A stretch of 9,338 nt of DNA from Phycisphaerales bacterium (GTDB taxonomy: Bacteria; Planctomycetota; Phycisphaerae; Sedimentisphaerales; Anaerohalosphaeraceae): the NCBI GenBank assembly GCA_011048645.1, contig DSDR01000222.1, positions 1 to 9,338 on the forward strand, written 5' to 3'. The notes under the pieces are model-generated. The model worked only from the letters and a program-made list of their open reading frames with translations, was not told where the DNA came from and ran no database searches. The position numbers and the translations under genes were made by a program. Positions 1 to 7,600 of the stretch are shown piece after piece; within the stretch, counting starts at the first letter, position 1, and each line of letters opens with the position of its first letter.

Positions 1-78
1 GCGCGGCGGCGCAAGCCGCCCGATAAGACGTAACGCCGTGGGTGTCGCTACCCGGCCGCTCGCGCGGCTCGGCTATTG
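1..78. repeat. GC-rich structured repeat, copy 1
   Basis: First visible copy of a repeat that recurs at 100-177 with 69 of 78 positions identical by hand alignment. It begins at the window edge, so the unit may extend leftward. It contains a perfect 6-bp hairpin with a GCAA loop (arms 5-10 and 15-20, loop 11-14), a 4-bp hairpin (40-43 with 50-53) and a 5-bp hairpin (55-59 with 64-68, loop 60-63). No reading frame through it looks like a protein. It resembles the dispersed palindromic (REP-like) intergenic elements known in other bacteria, but I do not recognise the family. Confidence 0.75.
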
Positions 79-99
79 ATATATGATCCGGCGACAACA

Positions 100-177
100 G
101 CGCGGCGGCGCAAGCCGCCCGATGGAACGTAACGCCGTGGGCGTCGCTATCCGACCGCTGGCGCGGTTCGGCTGTTG
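100..177. repeat. GC-rich structured repeat, copy 2
   Basis: Second copy of the unit at 1-78, offset by 99 bp. The GCAA-loop hairpin (arms 104-109 and 114-119) is identical to copy 1. In the 3' hairpin the outermost pair is A154-T167, where copy 1 has G55-C68, so both bases changed and pairing was kept. The hairpin between them is weaker here: one pair became G-T and one was lost. A short frame at 83-265 crosses the repeat, but its product is arginine-rich with no recognisable domain and is best explained as repeat sequence. Confidence 0.75.
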
Positions 178-180
178 TGA

Positions 181-232
181 GGGGATTATCCGGCTCACTT
201 TCGCGGCTCGGCTGTTGTTTCGAATAATCCCC
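181..232. repeat. Partial third repeat tail inside a 9-bp inverted repeat
   Basis: Bases 202-217 repeat the last 16 bases of the unit (63-78 and 162-177) with one difference from copy 1. The front part of the unit is missing. The tail is framed by a perfect 9-bp inverted repeat (GGGGATTAT at 181-189, ATAATCCCC at 224-232). This could be a deleted third copy or a separate stem-loop with the tail in its loop. There is no T-tract after it, so it is not an obvious terminator. Confidence 0.5.
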
Positions 233-236
233 GGCC

Positions 237-275
237 TTGCCAATCAAGGGATTGGGCAATATTGAATCTTCTTTT
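237..275 (+). terminator. Possible weak terminator of an upstream gene
   Basis: A 9-bp stem with one bulged G and a 4-base loop (arms 237-245 and 250-259) is followed by an interrupted T-rich stretch up to about 275. The stem is AT-rich in its upper half and the T-run is broken, so termination would be inefficient. No gene end is visible to its left in this window. Confidence 0.3.
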
Positions 276-291
276 GCCTGAAAAATTCCTG

Positions 292-319
292 TTGCATAAT
301 TCCCGAAGTTGTCTATAAT
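292..319 (+). promoter_or_regulatory. Sigma70-type promoter for the TPR/alpha-CTD gene
   Basis: A perfect -10 hexamer TATAAT (314-319) lies 16 bp downstream of TTGCAT (292-297), which matches the first three bases of the -35 consensus. Transcription should begin near 326, about 77 bases before the ATG at 403. This is the best promoter upstream of the block, and no terminator-like hairpin is seen before 8407, so it could feed all genes through secDF. Confidence 0.7.
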
Positions 320-342
320 GTTCCGTTTAATCGAAACGGAAC
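320..342 (+). promoter_or_regulatory. Perfect 9-bp palindrome across the predicted start site
   Basis: GTTCCGTTT (320-328) and AAACGGAAC (334-342) are perfect inverted repeats separated by five bases. The element starts directly after the -10 box and covers the predicted start of transcription. That is the usual place for a repressor operator, though it could also fold as a short 5'-end RNA hairpin. The regulator is unknown. Confidence 0.55.
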
Positions 343-358
343 CCCGCTCGGAGGTGGT

Positions 359-384
359 ATTTTCGCCTTTTTGTCGGCGAAAAT
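359..384 (+). promoter_or_regulatory. Leader hairpin between a strong Shine-Dalgarno and the start region
   Basis: ATTTTCGCC (359-367) pairs perfectly with GGCGAAAAT (376-384) around an 8-base loop. Directly upstream is GGAGGTGG (350-357), the best ribosome-binding motif in the leader, yet no ATG sits at normal distance from it. The 3' arm covers the first two bases of an ATG at 383 that opens a 7-codon frame (383-406). The frame stops inside the ATGA at 403-406, where the main gene may begin. This arrangement suggests translational control of the downstream gene. Confidence 0.45.
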
Positions 385-402
385 GACGATTCGGGCGCTA
401 AA

Positions 403-1740
403 ATGAAAACGAAGAAACAGGTATTCGGGAGCCGAAACCAAATGGTATCATTATCATTAGCCCAAGCACCGGCCAAACTGTTTGAAGGGCAACTGCCCGG
501 CTTTGATGAAATCCGAAAACTCGGACAGATCGTTAACGCCAGCGAACGCAATCGAATTGCGTTTCGCCGGGAAAGCGAAAAACAGAAAGACCCCCTGCTC
601 AGCGGGCTGGGACTGTATCTGTGCGGCCAGATCGCCGCGGCGGCCGAGCTGCTCGATAAAGGCAAGGACTGCCCGCAGAAATGGATGGCGCTGGGGTGTA
701 TTCGCCGTCGTCAAAAGCAATTCGACGCAGCGGTGGAACACTTTGACAAGGCCGGCAAGGCCGGGGCCGATGCGCTGGCCGTGTCGCTGGAAAAGGCCGA
801 GACCTATCGCCGCGCCGGACGGACGGACGAGGCTCAAAAAGAATTAAAGCAGTGTGCCAATTACGAAAACATCAGCGCCGCCTATCATTATCAGCTCGGT
901 CGGCTCTGCGACGCACAGGGCCAGTACGAACAGGCCATGGAGCACTTTGCCAAGGCCGTGGAGCTGGACTCGGATCATGTGGAGGCGTTGTTTCAATTGG
1001 CCTACAGTTGCGACCTGCGCGGGGATGAAGAGCTGGCGATTCAGTACTACAAGCAGCTTGCCAAACGTGTGCCGCCGCCGGTGAACGCCCTGCTGAATTT
1101 GGCGGTGCTGCATGAAGACCGCGGCGAATACGACAAGGCCGAAGTGTGCGTCAAGATGGTGCTGGCCTCCCACCCGAACCACGCCAAGGCCGCGCTGTTT
1201 GGCAAGGACATCGAAAGCTCACGCCATATGGTCTATGATGAGGAAAAAGAAAAACGCCGCGACCGCCATAACAAGATTCTCGAAATTCCGATTTCGGACT
1301 TTGAGCTGTCGGTGCGCAGCCGCAACTGCCTGAAGAAGATGAACATTACCACGCTGGGCGACCTGTTGCGAACGACGGAGGCGGAATTGCTGTCGTATAA
1401 AAATTTCGGCGAAACCAGCCTGTTTGAAATCAAGAAAATTCTCTCCTCCAAAAACCTGCGTCTGGGTATGGCCCTCGAAGAAAAAAATTCTGCGAAAACC
1501 GCTTCGTCGGGGCCGGAACGCCAGGAAAATTCCGAAATTCTCCAAAAAGGCATTGAGGATCTGGAGTTGTCGGTGCGTGCCCGTCGGGCGCTGGACCGGC
1601 TGGGCGTTAAGACCTTTTTCGACTTGGTCAGCAAAACGGAGCCGGAATTGCTCGGCTGCAAAAACTTCGGCGTCACCAGTCTGAACGAAATCAAGGAAAA
1701 ACTGACAAAGTTCGGGCTGAGCCTTCGGAAAATCGACTAA
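403..1740 (+). CDS. TPR protein with two C-terminal RNA polymerase alpha-CTD-like domains
   Basis: 445 residues, predicted cytoplasmic, with no signal peptide or membrane segment. About five TPR-like helix pairs span residues 91-262, the clearest at 160-193 and 229-262. Two domains very similar to the C-terminal domain of the RNA polymerase alpha subunit follow (about 290-357 and 380-445). Each has the LSVR helix start and a KNFGxTSLxEI motif. Domain 1 keeps the residues matching E. coli R265 and N268 (R305, N308), which contact UP-element DNA. Domain 2 keeps the arginine (R392) but has R395 in place of the asparagine. It lacks the alpha N-terminal assembly domain, so it is not a polymerase subunit. 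A role as regulator or adaptor is inferred. The ATG at 403 has no clear ribosome site. The in-frame ATG at 442 has GGGAG 10 bases upstream and is a serious alternative start (432 residues). Confidence 0.88.
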   Translation: MKTKKQVFGSRNQMVSLSLAQAPAKLFEGQLPGFDEIRKLGQIVNASERNRIAFRRESEKQKDPLLSGLGLYLCGQIAAAAELLDKGKDCPQKWMALGCIRRRQKQFDAAVEHFDKAGKAGADALAVSLEKAETYRRAGRTDEAQKELKQCANYENISAAYHYQLGRLCDAQGQYEQAMEHFAKAVELDSDHVEALFQLAYSCDLRGDEELAIQYYKQLAKRVPPPVNALLNLAVLHEDRGEYDKAEVCVKMVLASHPNHAKAALFGKDIESSRHMVYDEEKEKRRDRHNKILEIPISDFELSVRSRNCLKKMNITTLGDLLRTTEAELLSYKNFGETSLFEIKKILSSKNLRLGMALEEKNSAKTASSGPERQENSEILQKGIEDLELSVRARRALDRLGVKTFFDLVSKTEPELLGCKNFGVTSLNEIKEKLTKFGLSLRKID

Positions 1741-1758
1741 ATCCGACATCGTGCCGCA

Positions 1759-3066
1759 GTGGGATCCGTGCGGCCATTTATGGATTATTGCAAGGACATA
1801 CAAACGTTGACAACGGCCGGCGGCAGAGTGGCTGCATCTTTTTTATCGGGGATGTGGGTCTGCATAATTGGGCTGGCCTTTTTAACAGGATGCGGAAAAC
1901 GCGACACCGTGGAACCGGCGGTTGGGATTGACAGCCCGGAGCGCACGTGGGTTCGCGTTTTGCTCTTTGGCAATCTGGATCAAAGCACGGTAGCGGCTCC
2001 GGCCGGGTTTACCGTGGAAGGCGTCGGCAACGGCGTTACGGCAGATTTCTCCGATACCGGCCGGATGCACCTGGGTCTTGAGAACGGGCGGATTCGAATC
2101 GGCGAACATCGGGTCTGTCAAGAGGTGATGCTGCGTCCCAATGACCCCTATTACTTCGTTCTTGACGGCATTGGATTTCGCGGTAATCTGCATCTGCGGG
2201 TCAATGAAGACGCCAACAGCATTCAGGTGATCAACCATGTTCCGCTGGAGTCGTATTTGCTGGGCGTAATCGGCGCCGAGATGTACAGCTATTGGGAGCC
2301 TGAAGCGCTGAAGGCTCAAACCGTCGCCGCGCGGACGTATTGCCTGGCAATTCAGCATCGGTTCGGCCCGGCGCGTGCGTGGGATGTGACGCGCACCCAG
2401 TCCAACCAGATGTATCATGGTTTGGCGGCGGAAAACACTCGGATTCGACAGGCGGTACTGGATACCACCGGTCAGATTCTGGTCGCTGCCGGACCAGACG
2501 GCAGAGAGGTCATTTTTCCGGCCTATTACAGCTCGTCCTGCGGCGGACACACGGAAAACAGCCGGGCCGTCTTCGGAGACGATTGGGTTAATCTGCCGGG
2601 CACAGCGTGTCCATGGTGTGAACGAACATCGCGACGCAGTGATTTTTTCTGGGGACCGGTTGACTATTCGATGGATGAGGTATCGCGCCGACTGACGGAG
2701 CGTTATCCATCATTGCAGCGACTGGAACACATCGCTGACGTAAATGTCCTCGAAACCGGTTCGCTGGGACGGATTACTCAAGTGGAACTGATTGGCGCCA
2801 ACGGCCAAAGAGATCGGGTTCGCGGCGAGGATTTTCGGCTGTCGCTCGATCCGACCGGCCGACGGCTGCGAAGTACGCTGGTCGATTTAGTTAAAATCAA
2901 CGGCGGTATCCGCTTTGAGAACGGACGCGGATTCGGACACGGCGTCGGGCTGTGTCAGTATGGTGCGCAGGGCTTGGCACGACAGGGACATCATTACGAT
3001 GAGATTCTGTCGTTCTATTATCCCGAGGCAAGATTGGTAACGATTCAGACGACGGCGGCACAATGA
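1759..3066 (+). CDS. SpoIID/LytB-domain lipoprotein, predicted glycan-strand lytic transglycosylase
   Basis: SpoIID-family enzymes cleave peptidoglycan glycan strands lacking stem peptides, and LytB relatives stimulate amidases. Residues are numbered from the GTG at 1759. A hydrophobic stretch ends in the lipobox LTGC at 42-45, predicting a lipid-anchored, exported protein. The domain signatures are all present: GAEM with the likely catalytic glutamate E174, then EPEALKAQTVAARTY (180-194), AYYSSSCGGHT (255-265), a CPWC pair (284-287) and GFGHGVGLCQYGAQG (391-405). H264 and nearby cysteines resemble the zinc site reported for clostridial SpoIID. At 435 residues it is somewhat longer than typical. 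The ATG at 1780 (428 residues, lipobox Cys 38) is probably the true start, since neither start has a good ribosome site. It begins 18-39 bases after the TPR gene, and its stop overlaps the tgt start by 4 bases. A sporulation role is not expected. Confidence 0.88.
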   Translation: MGSVRPFMDYCKDIQTLTTAGGRVAASFLSGMWVCIIGLAFLTGCGKRDTVEPAVGIDSPERTWVRVLLFGNLDQSTVAAPAGFTVEGVGNGVTADFSDTGRMHLGLENGRIRIGEHRVCQEVMLRPNDPYYFVLDGIGFRGNLHLRVNEDANSIQVINHVPLESYLLGVIGAEMYSYWEPEALKAQTVAARTYCLAIQHRFGPARAWDVTRTQSNQMYHGLAAENTRIRQAVLDTTGQILVAAGPDGREVIFPAYYSSSCGGHTENSRAVFGDDWVNLPGTACPWCERTSRRSDFFWGPVDYSMDEVSRRLTERYPSLQRLEHIADVNVLETGSLGRITQVELIGANGQRDRVRGEDFRLSLDPTGRRLRSTLVDLVKINGGIRFENGRGFGHGVGLCQYGAQGLARQGHHYDEILSFYYPEARLVTIQTTAAQ

Positions 3067-4211
3067 ACCATTTTGAGCTGATTCGAACGGACCGGCACAG
3101 TGCCGCCCGACGCGGACGATTGACCACGCCGCACGGCGCTGTGGCAACGCCGGCCTTCATGCCGGTCGGCACGCGCGGCTCAGTCAAAGGGCTGCTGCCT
3201 GCGCAGGTGCGACAGACGGGCGCTGAGATAATATTGGCCAATACGTATCACCTGCTGCTGCGTCCGGGGCCAGATGTGGTCGCGGCGCTGGGCGATCTGC
3301 ATGGGCTAACCGGCTGGGACGGGCCGATACTGACCGACAGCGGCGGGTATCAGGTCTTTTCGCTCAGCACGCTTAATCGCATTGGCGACGACGGCGTGGA
3401 GTTTGCCAGTCATATTGACGGCGCAAAGATTTATCTGGACGCCAAAACCGCTACCAAAACGCAGAATCGGCTGGGTGCGGACATCATTATGTGTTTTGAT
3501 GAATGCACGCCGTGGCCGTGCCCGCAGCAACGGCTAAAACAAGCCGTCGAACGCACGATTCGCTGGGCCGAGCAATGCAAAGCGGTACATGGCAATGACC
3601 GACAGATGCTGTTCGGCATTGTACAAGGCGGAGTGGATTTGCCGCTGCGATCGCGATGCGCCGAGGCGCTGGCGCCGATGGATTTTGACGGCTATGCCAT
3701 CGGCGGACTGAGCGTCGGCGAAGGACACGACCGGATGACGGCAACGGTACGGCATACCGCCGCCCTGCTGCCGGAGAACAAGCCCCGCTACCTGATGGGG
3801 GTGGGGATGCCGGTGGATATGGTCGAGGCGGTTCGCGCCGGCGTGGATATGTTCGATTGCGTGCTGCCGACGCGAAACGGACGCAACGCCTTCGCGTTCA
3901 CCGCCGACGGCCCGATGCGGATGCGCAACAGCGCCTATGCGCAGGACACCGGACCGATTGAGGCGGATTGTCCATGTCCGGCGTGCCGGCGATTCAGCCG
4001 CGGCGCTATTCGGCATTTTTTCAATGTCGGCGAGATGCTCGGACCGATTTTGGTGTCGCTGCACAATTTGACGTACTATCAGCGTCTGATGACGCAGATT
4101 CGAAAACAGATTGAAGACGGAACCTTCGACACGTGGGCGGATGCCTTTGTCGAAAAACATAAAAACGAAAATCAATGTGAACTGACAAATAGCGAAGGAA
4201 TGATGCAATGA
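3063..4211 (+). CDS. tgt: Queuine tRNA-ribosyltransferase (tRNA-guanine transglycosylase)
   Basis: Cytoplasmic enzyme that replaces guanine 34 in the anticodon of tRNAs for Asp, Asn, His and Tyr with the queuosine precursor preQ1. At 382 residues it has the usual bacterial length. The TDSGGYQVFSL motif carries the general-base aspartate D92. GIVQGG forms part of the substrate pocket, and D265 in FDCVLPTRNGRN is the likely catalytic nucleophile. The zinc ligands C303, C305, C308 and H334 are all present. It starts in a 4-base ATGA overlap with the preceding gene and has no strong ribosome site of its own, which suggests translational coupling. It ends in another 4-base overlap with yajC. The order tgt-yajC-secD-secF is a well-known conserved bacterial arrangement. 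No queA is seen in the window. Confidence 0.97.
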   Translation: MNHFELIRTDRHSAARRGRLTTPHGAVATPAFMPVGTRGSVKGLLPAQVRQTGAEIILANTYHLLLRPGPDVVAALGDLHGLTGWDGPILTDSGGYQVFSLSTLNRIGDDGVEFASHIDGAKIYLDAKTATKTQNRLGADIIMCFDECTPWPCPQQRLKQAVERTIRWAEQCKAVHGNDRQMLFGIVQGGVDLPLRSRCAEALAPMDFDGYAIGGLSVGEGHDRMTATVRHTAALLPENKPRYLMGVGMPVDMVEAVRAGVDMFDCVLPTRNGRNAFAFTADGPMRMRNSAYAQDTGPIEADCPCPACRRFSRGAIRHFFNVGEMLGPILVSLHNLTYYQRLMTQIRKQIEDGTFDTWADAFVEKHKNENQCELTNSEGMMQ

Positions 4212-4645
4212 AATCATTATGGATGCTTGCTTCGGCGCAGGAGTCCGGCAATTCGGCGCCGGAAGGAACGGTCATTACGATGGAAGAGGCCGCCCCGACA
4301 ACGACGACAACAACGCAGGAAAACGGCGCTGCACAGGCGCCGGATGAACCGGGACGGGAAGAATATCAGCCCAACCCGCTGATGTGGGTGATGTTTCTGA
4401 TTCTGGGCGTATATATCTTTTTGTTTATGTTCCGCGGCCCGCGCAAAAAACAGCAGGAACACCAGAAGATGGTTTCTTCCCTGAGAAAGAATGATCGCGT
4501 GCGCACCATCGGCGGTATTTACGGCACCGTCCTTGATGTACGGGATGATGAAATTGTGCTGAAAGTCGATGAGGGCAGCAACACCAAAATTCGCGTTATT
4601 CCCTCGGCCATCGCCACGGTGCTGAGCAGCAGCAAAACAGAATAA
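4208..4645 (+). CDS. yajC: YajC, accessory subunit of the Sec translocon
   Basis: Small inner-membrane protein that associates with SecDF and the SecYEG channel. It is 145 residues long, against about 110 in E. coli. The extra length is an N-terminal region of about 58 residues, low in complexity, with a run of six threonines and many Ala, Pro and Glu. A single membrane helix follows (about 59-75), then the basic RGPRKKQQEH stretch and the typical cytoplasmic domain with NDRVRTIGGIYGTV. The start is fixed by AAGGA eight bases upstream and by the ATGA overlap with the tgt stop. Extended N-termini in YajC from this kind of organism are, from memory, not rare. Position between tgt and secDF strongly supports the call. 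Confidence 0.95.
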   Translation: MKSLWMLASAQESGNSAPEGTVITMEEAAPTTTTTTQENGAAQAPDEPGREEYQPNPLMWVMFLILGVYIFLFMFRGPRKKQQEHQKMVSSLRKNDRVRTIGGIYGTVLDVRDDEIVLKVDEGSNTKIRVIPSAIATVLSSSKTE

Positions 4646-4688
4646 TCAATTACAGCTTACGCATTTACTCTTTTGACGGGAACTGATT

Positions 4689-7600
4689 ATGGTTAAAGAT
4701 CAACTGTGGAAGATCGTCGTAATTTTGATAGTGGTCGCGGTCTCTGCGCTGTACGTCTATCCACCGCACGAAAAACTCAAGCTGGGCCTGGATCTGGCCG
4801 GCGGGACCAGTCTGGTCTATGAGATTGACACGACCGGTCTGGAGTCGCATGAACAGCGCGGACTGGCTCAGAATATGATTCCGATTCTCCTGCGGCGTAT
4901 TGACCCGACCCATGTGGCCAATATCGTGATGCGTCCGCAGGGCGATACCCGTATTGAAATCCAACTGCCGCTGGCCAGCGCCGAAACGCGCCGGCGGCGC
5001 GACGCCTACGAACAGGCGCTGCTGGCGCTGGAAGAAGGCAATATCAATCTGCTTCGCATTCGACAGGCGTTGAATCTCGACCCGACCGAACGACAGCGGC
5101 AATTTGAGGAATTCGCCCGCGGCAATCCCGATCGTCAGGCCGTGCTGGACGAACTGGCCGAGATATTTGACCTGCGCCGACAAAAACAAGAGCAGCGCGA
5201 TATGCTTGCCGATGAAATGGATACCATTCGCGAACAGTTTGCCGATGTCGGGCTGGATTATGAGACACTGCAATACAGTCTGACCCAATGGCTGAAGCTG
5301 GACAGCGACGAACGGCGCGAAGAAATTGAATCTTATGTCAAAACCCATATTCGCGACGATATCGAAGCGGAAGATCAGCTCAGCCAAAAGCAAACCCGGG
5401 CGCGCAACCTGATCGGCGACTATATCGCGATCTATCAGCGATGGGAACCCATCGTCAATGAACTGGCCGATCCGGAGGACGGACTGAATGTTCAATGGCA
5501 CAATGCCATTCGAACGCTGCAAACGCTGAATTTAAACATCGATCAGCTCCGGGATATTCTCGATATGCCGACGGCTTCCGCCAATCGGGGTGAGATGATT
5601 GAGACATTGAAATCTCAGTTTCCCGACCGCACCGAGAAAATTGACGCTGTCGTGCAAGCCTACGATGCGTACATCGCCGTCGGCGGACGTCTGGATGACC
5701 CGGAGGACCTCAAGCGAATGCTCAAAGGCGCCGGCGTGCTCGAATTTCGCATTCTGCCGACGGCTGAAGACGGCAACCTCGATGCCCTGATGGCCTACGT
5801 CGATGCACTGAATGAAAAAGGTCCCAAACAGGCCTCCGACAATCGGTATGTGTGGTGCGAAATCGAAAATCCGGCGACCTGGCCGTCCGGCCTGGGCGTC
5901 ACGGAAACCTTCGGGGATAAAACGTATGTTCTGGCCTCGAACCAGCCGAATGAAACGATGCTGCAGCGCGGGCAGCGTCAATGGCGGCTGCGGCGCGCCT
6001 ACCCGACCGTGGATCGCCACGGTGCGCGGGCCATCGGCTTTACTTTCGACGAGACGGCGGCCAATCTGTTCTATCGTCTGACCGGTTCGAATATTGGACG
6101 TCCGCTGTGTATTTTACTGGACGACCGCGCTATTTCGGCGCCGAACGTCGAAAGCGCCATTCGTTCGCAGGGCGTCATTACGGGACGATTTACACAAACC
6201 GAGATCGATGACATGGTCAACAAACTGAACGCCGGCTCGCTGCCGGCGCGGCTCAGTGAAGTGCCGATCTCGGAGCGCACCATCGGGGCGACGCTGGGCG
6301 CTGACAACCTGCAAAAAGGCATCCGCGCCGGTCTGATCGGGCTGGCGATTGTGGCGGTCTTTATGCTCATTTATTATATGCTGGCCGGGGCGATTGCCGA
6401 TATGGCCCTAATGATGAACATTCTGTTTGTTCTGGGCGTGATGGCGCTGCTGCAATCCACGTTTACCCTTCCCGGTATTGCCGGCCTGATTTTGACCATC
6501 GGTATGAGCGTGGACGCGAACGTGCTGATTTTTGAACGCATTCGCGAAGAGCAAAAACGCGGTTCGTCCATTCGCTCGGCGATTTCCAACGGGTATTCGC
6601 GGGCGTTCAGCACGATTTTTGACGCCAACGTCACCACATTCGGCGTGGCGGCCATCTTGTATCTGGCGGCCTCGGAAGAGATCAAAGGCTTTGCCATCGT
6701 GCTGATGCTGGGTATTCTGGCCAGTATGTTCACGGCGCTGTTTGTCACACGGGTGGTGTTTGATCTGCTGACCGGCTCGCGGCTGCTGACCGGGCCGCTG
6801 CCGATGTTCGGCCTGTTCCAGAACGTATCGATCAACTGGATGAAACTTCGTTCGGTCTTTGTGGTCCTGTCGGGGATTTTGATTGTCGGGGGACTGACCG
6901 TCTTCTTTACCCGCGATGAAGCGACCAACAGCAAATATGACATTGAGTTTACCGGCGGAACCAGCGTTCAGATCGACCTGAAAGAAGGCGTCGGGCTGGA
7001 TCGTGCGGAAGTTGAGAGTCGATTCAGAGAGTACGCCCGTTCCGTCGGCAATATGGCCCTGGCCGCGGCGCGCGTCAATGCGGTGGGAACGACCGGCCGA
7101 CAATTTGAAATCAATACAACCGAGACCAATACCACCACCGCCCGTTTAACCTTTGAGCCGGACGAGACGCCGACTGTCGAGACGGTTCTGGAGCAAATTC
7201 GTCGCGCCGCCGATCAACTGGGCCAGCGTCTGGGACAACTGAAGGTCGCCCCCGTCGAAACAAATGGTTTTGAAGTCTCCACGAGCCGATTCAATGTCGC
7301 GGCGGTTCAGGACGTTCTGACAACGGCTTTTGAAGATGAAAATGTCGTTGTCAGCGAACCCGTCGTACACGAAATTGTCAGCGAGGCGGTCCGCGAGGCG
7401 TTCAAGGACTTTTTAACGGTACGGGAAAATCTGAACATTGAAATCATACAAGCGGACCGCATCCTGCCCGGCGCGGACGAAGCCGCCCTGCTGGCGGACT
7501 TTCTGGGCGGCGTCAAACTGGTTTGTACGCTGAAAAACAGCGTTACCGCCGAGGAACTGGACGCCCGCATTCGCGACATTCGGTTTAAGCCGGACATGCA

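Noticed and set aside
1..240. CRISPR array suggested by regularly spaced palindromic repeats
   Set aside because: The units are 78 bp with only 21 bp between them, are imperfect, and the third copy is only a tail. No cas gene is present.
83..265. Open frame of 60 codons across the left repeats
   Set aside because: It is made mostly of the repeat unit, has an arginine-rich product with no domain, lacks a ribosome site and is not open across copy 1 in the same register.
1753..1774. Six-bp hairpin between the TPR gene and the SpoIID-like gene as a possible terminator
   Set aside because: The stem is short, the 10-base loop holds a candidate GTG start, and no T-run follows, so it should not end transcription.
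4665..5522. Long minus-strand open frame (285 codons) opposite secDF
   Set aside because: It lies wholly opposite the start of secDF, whose SecD motifs fix the coding strand, and its product shows no recognisable domain.
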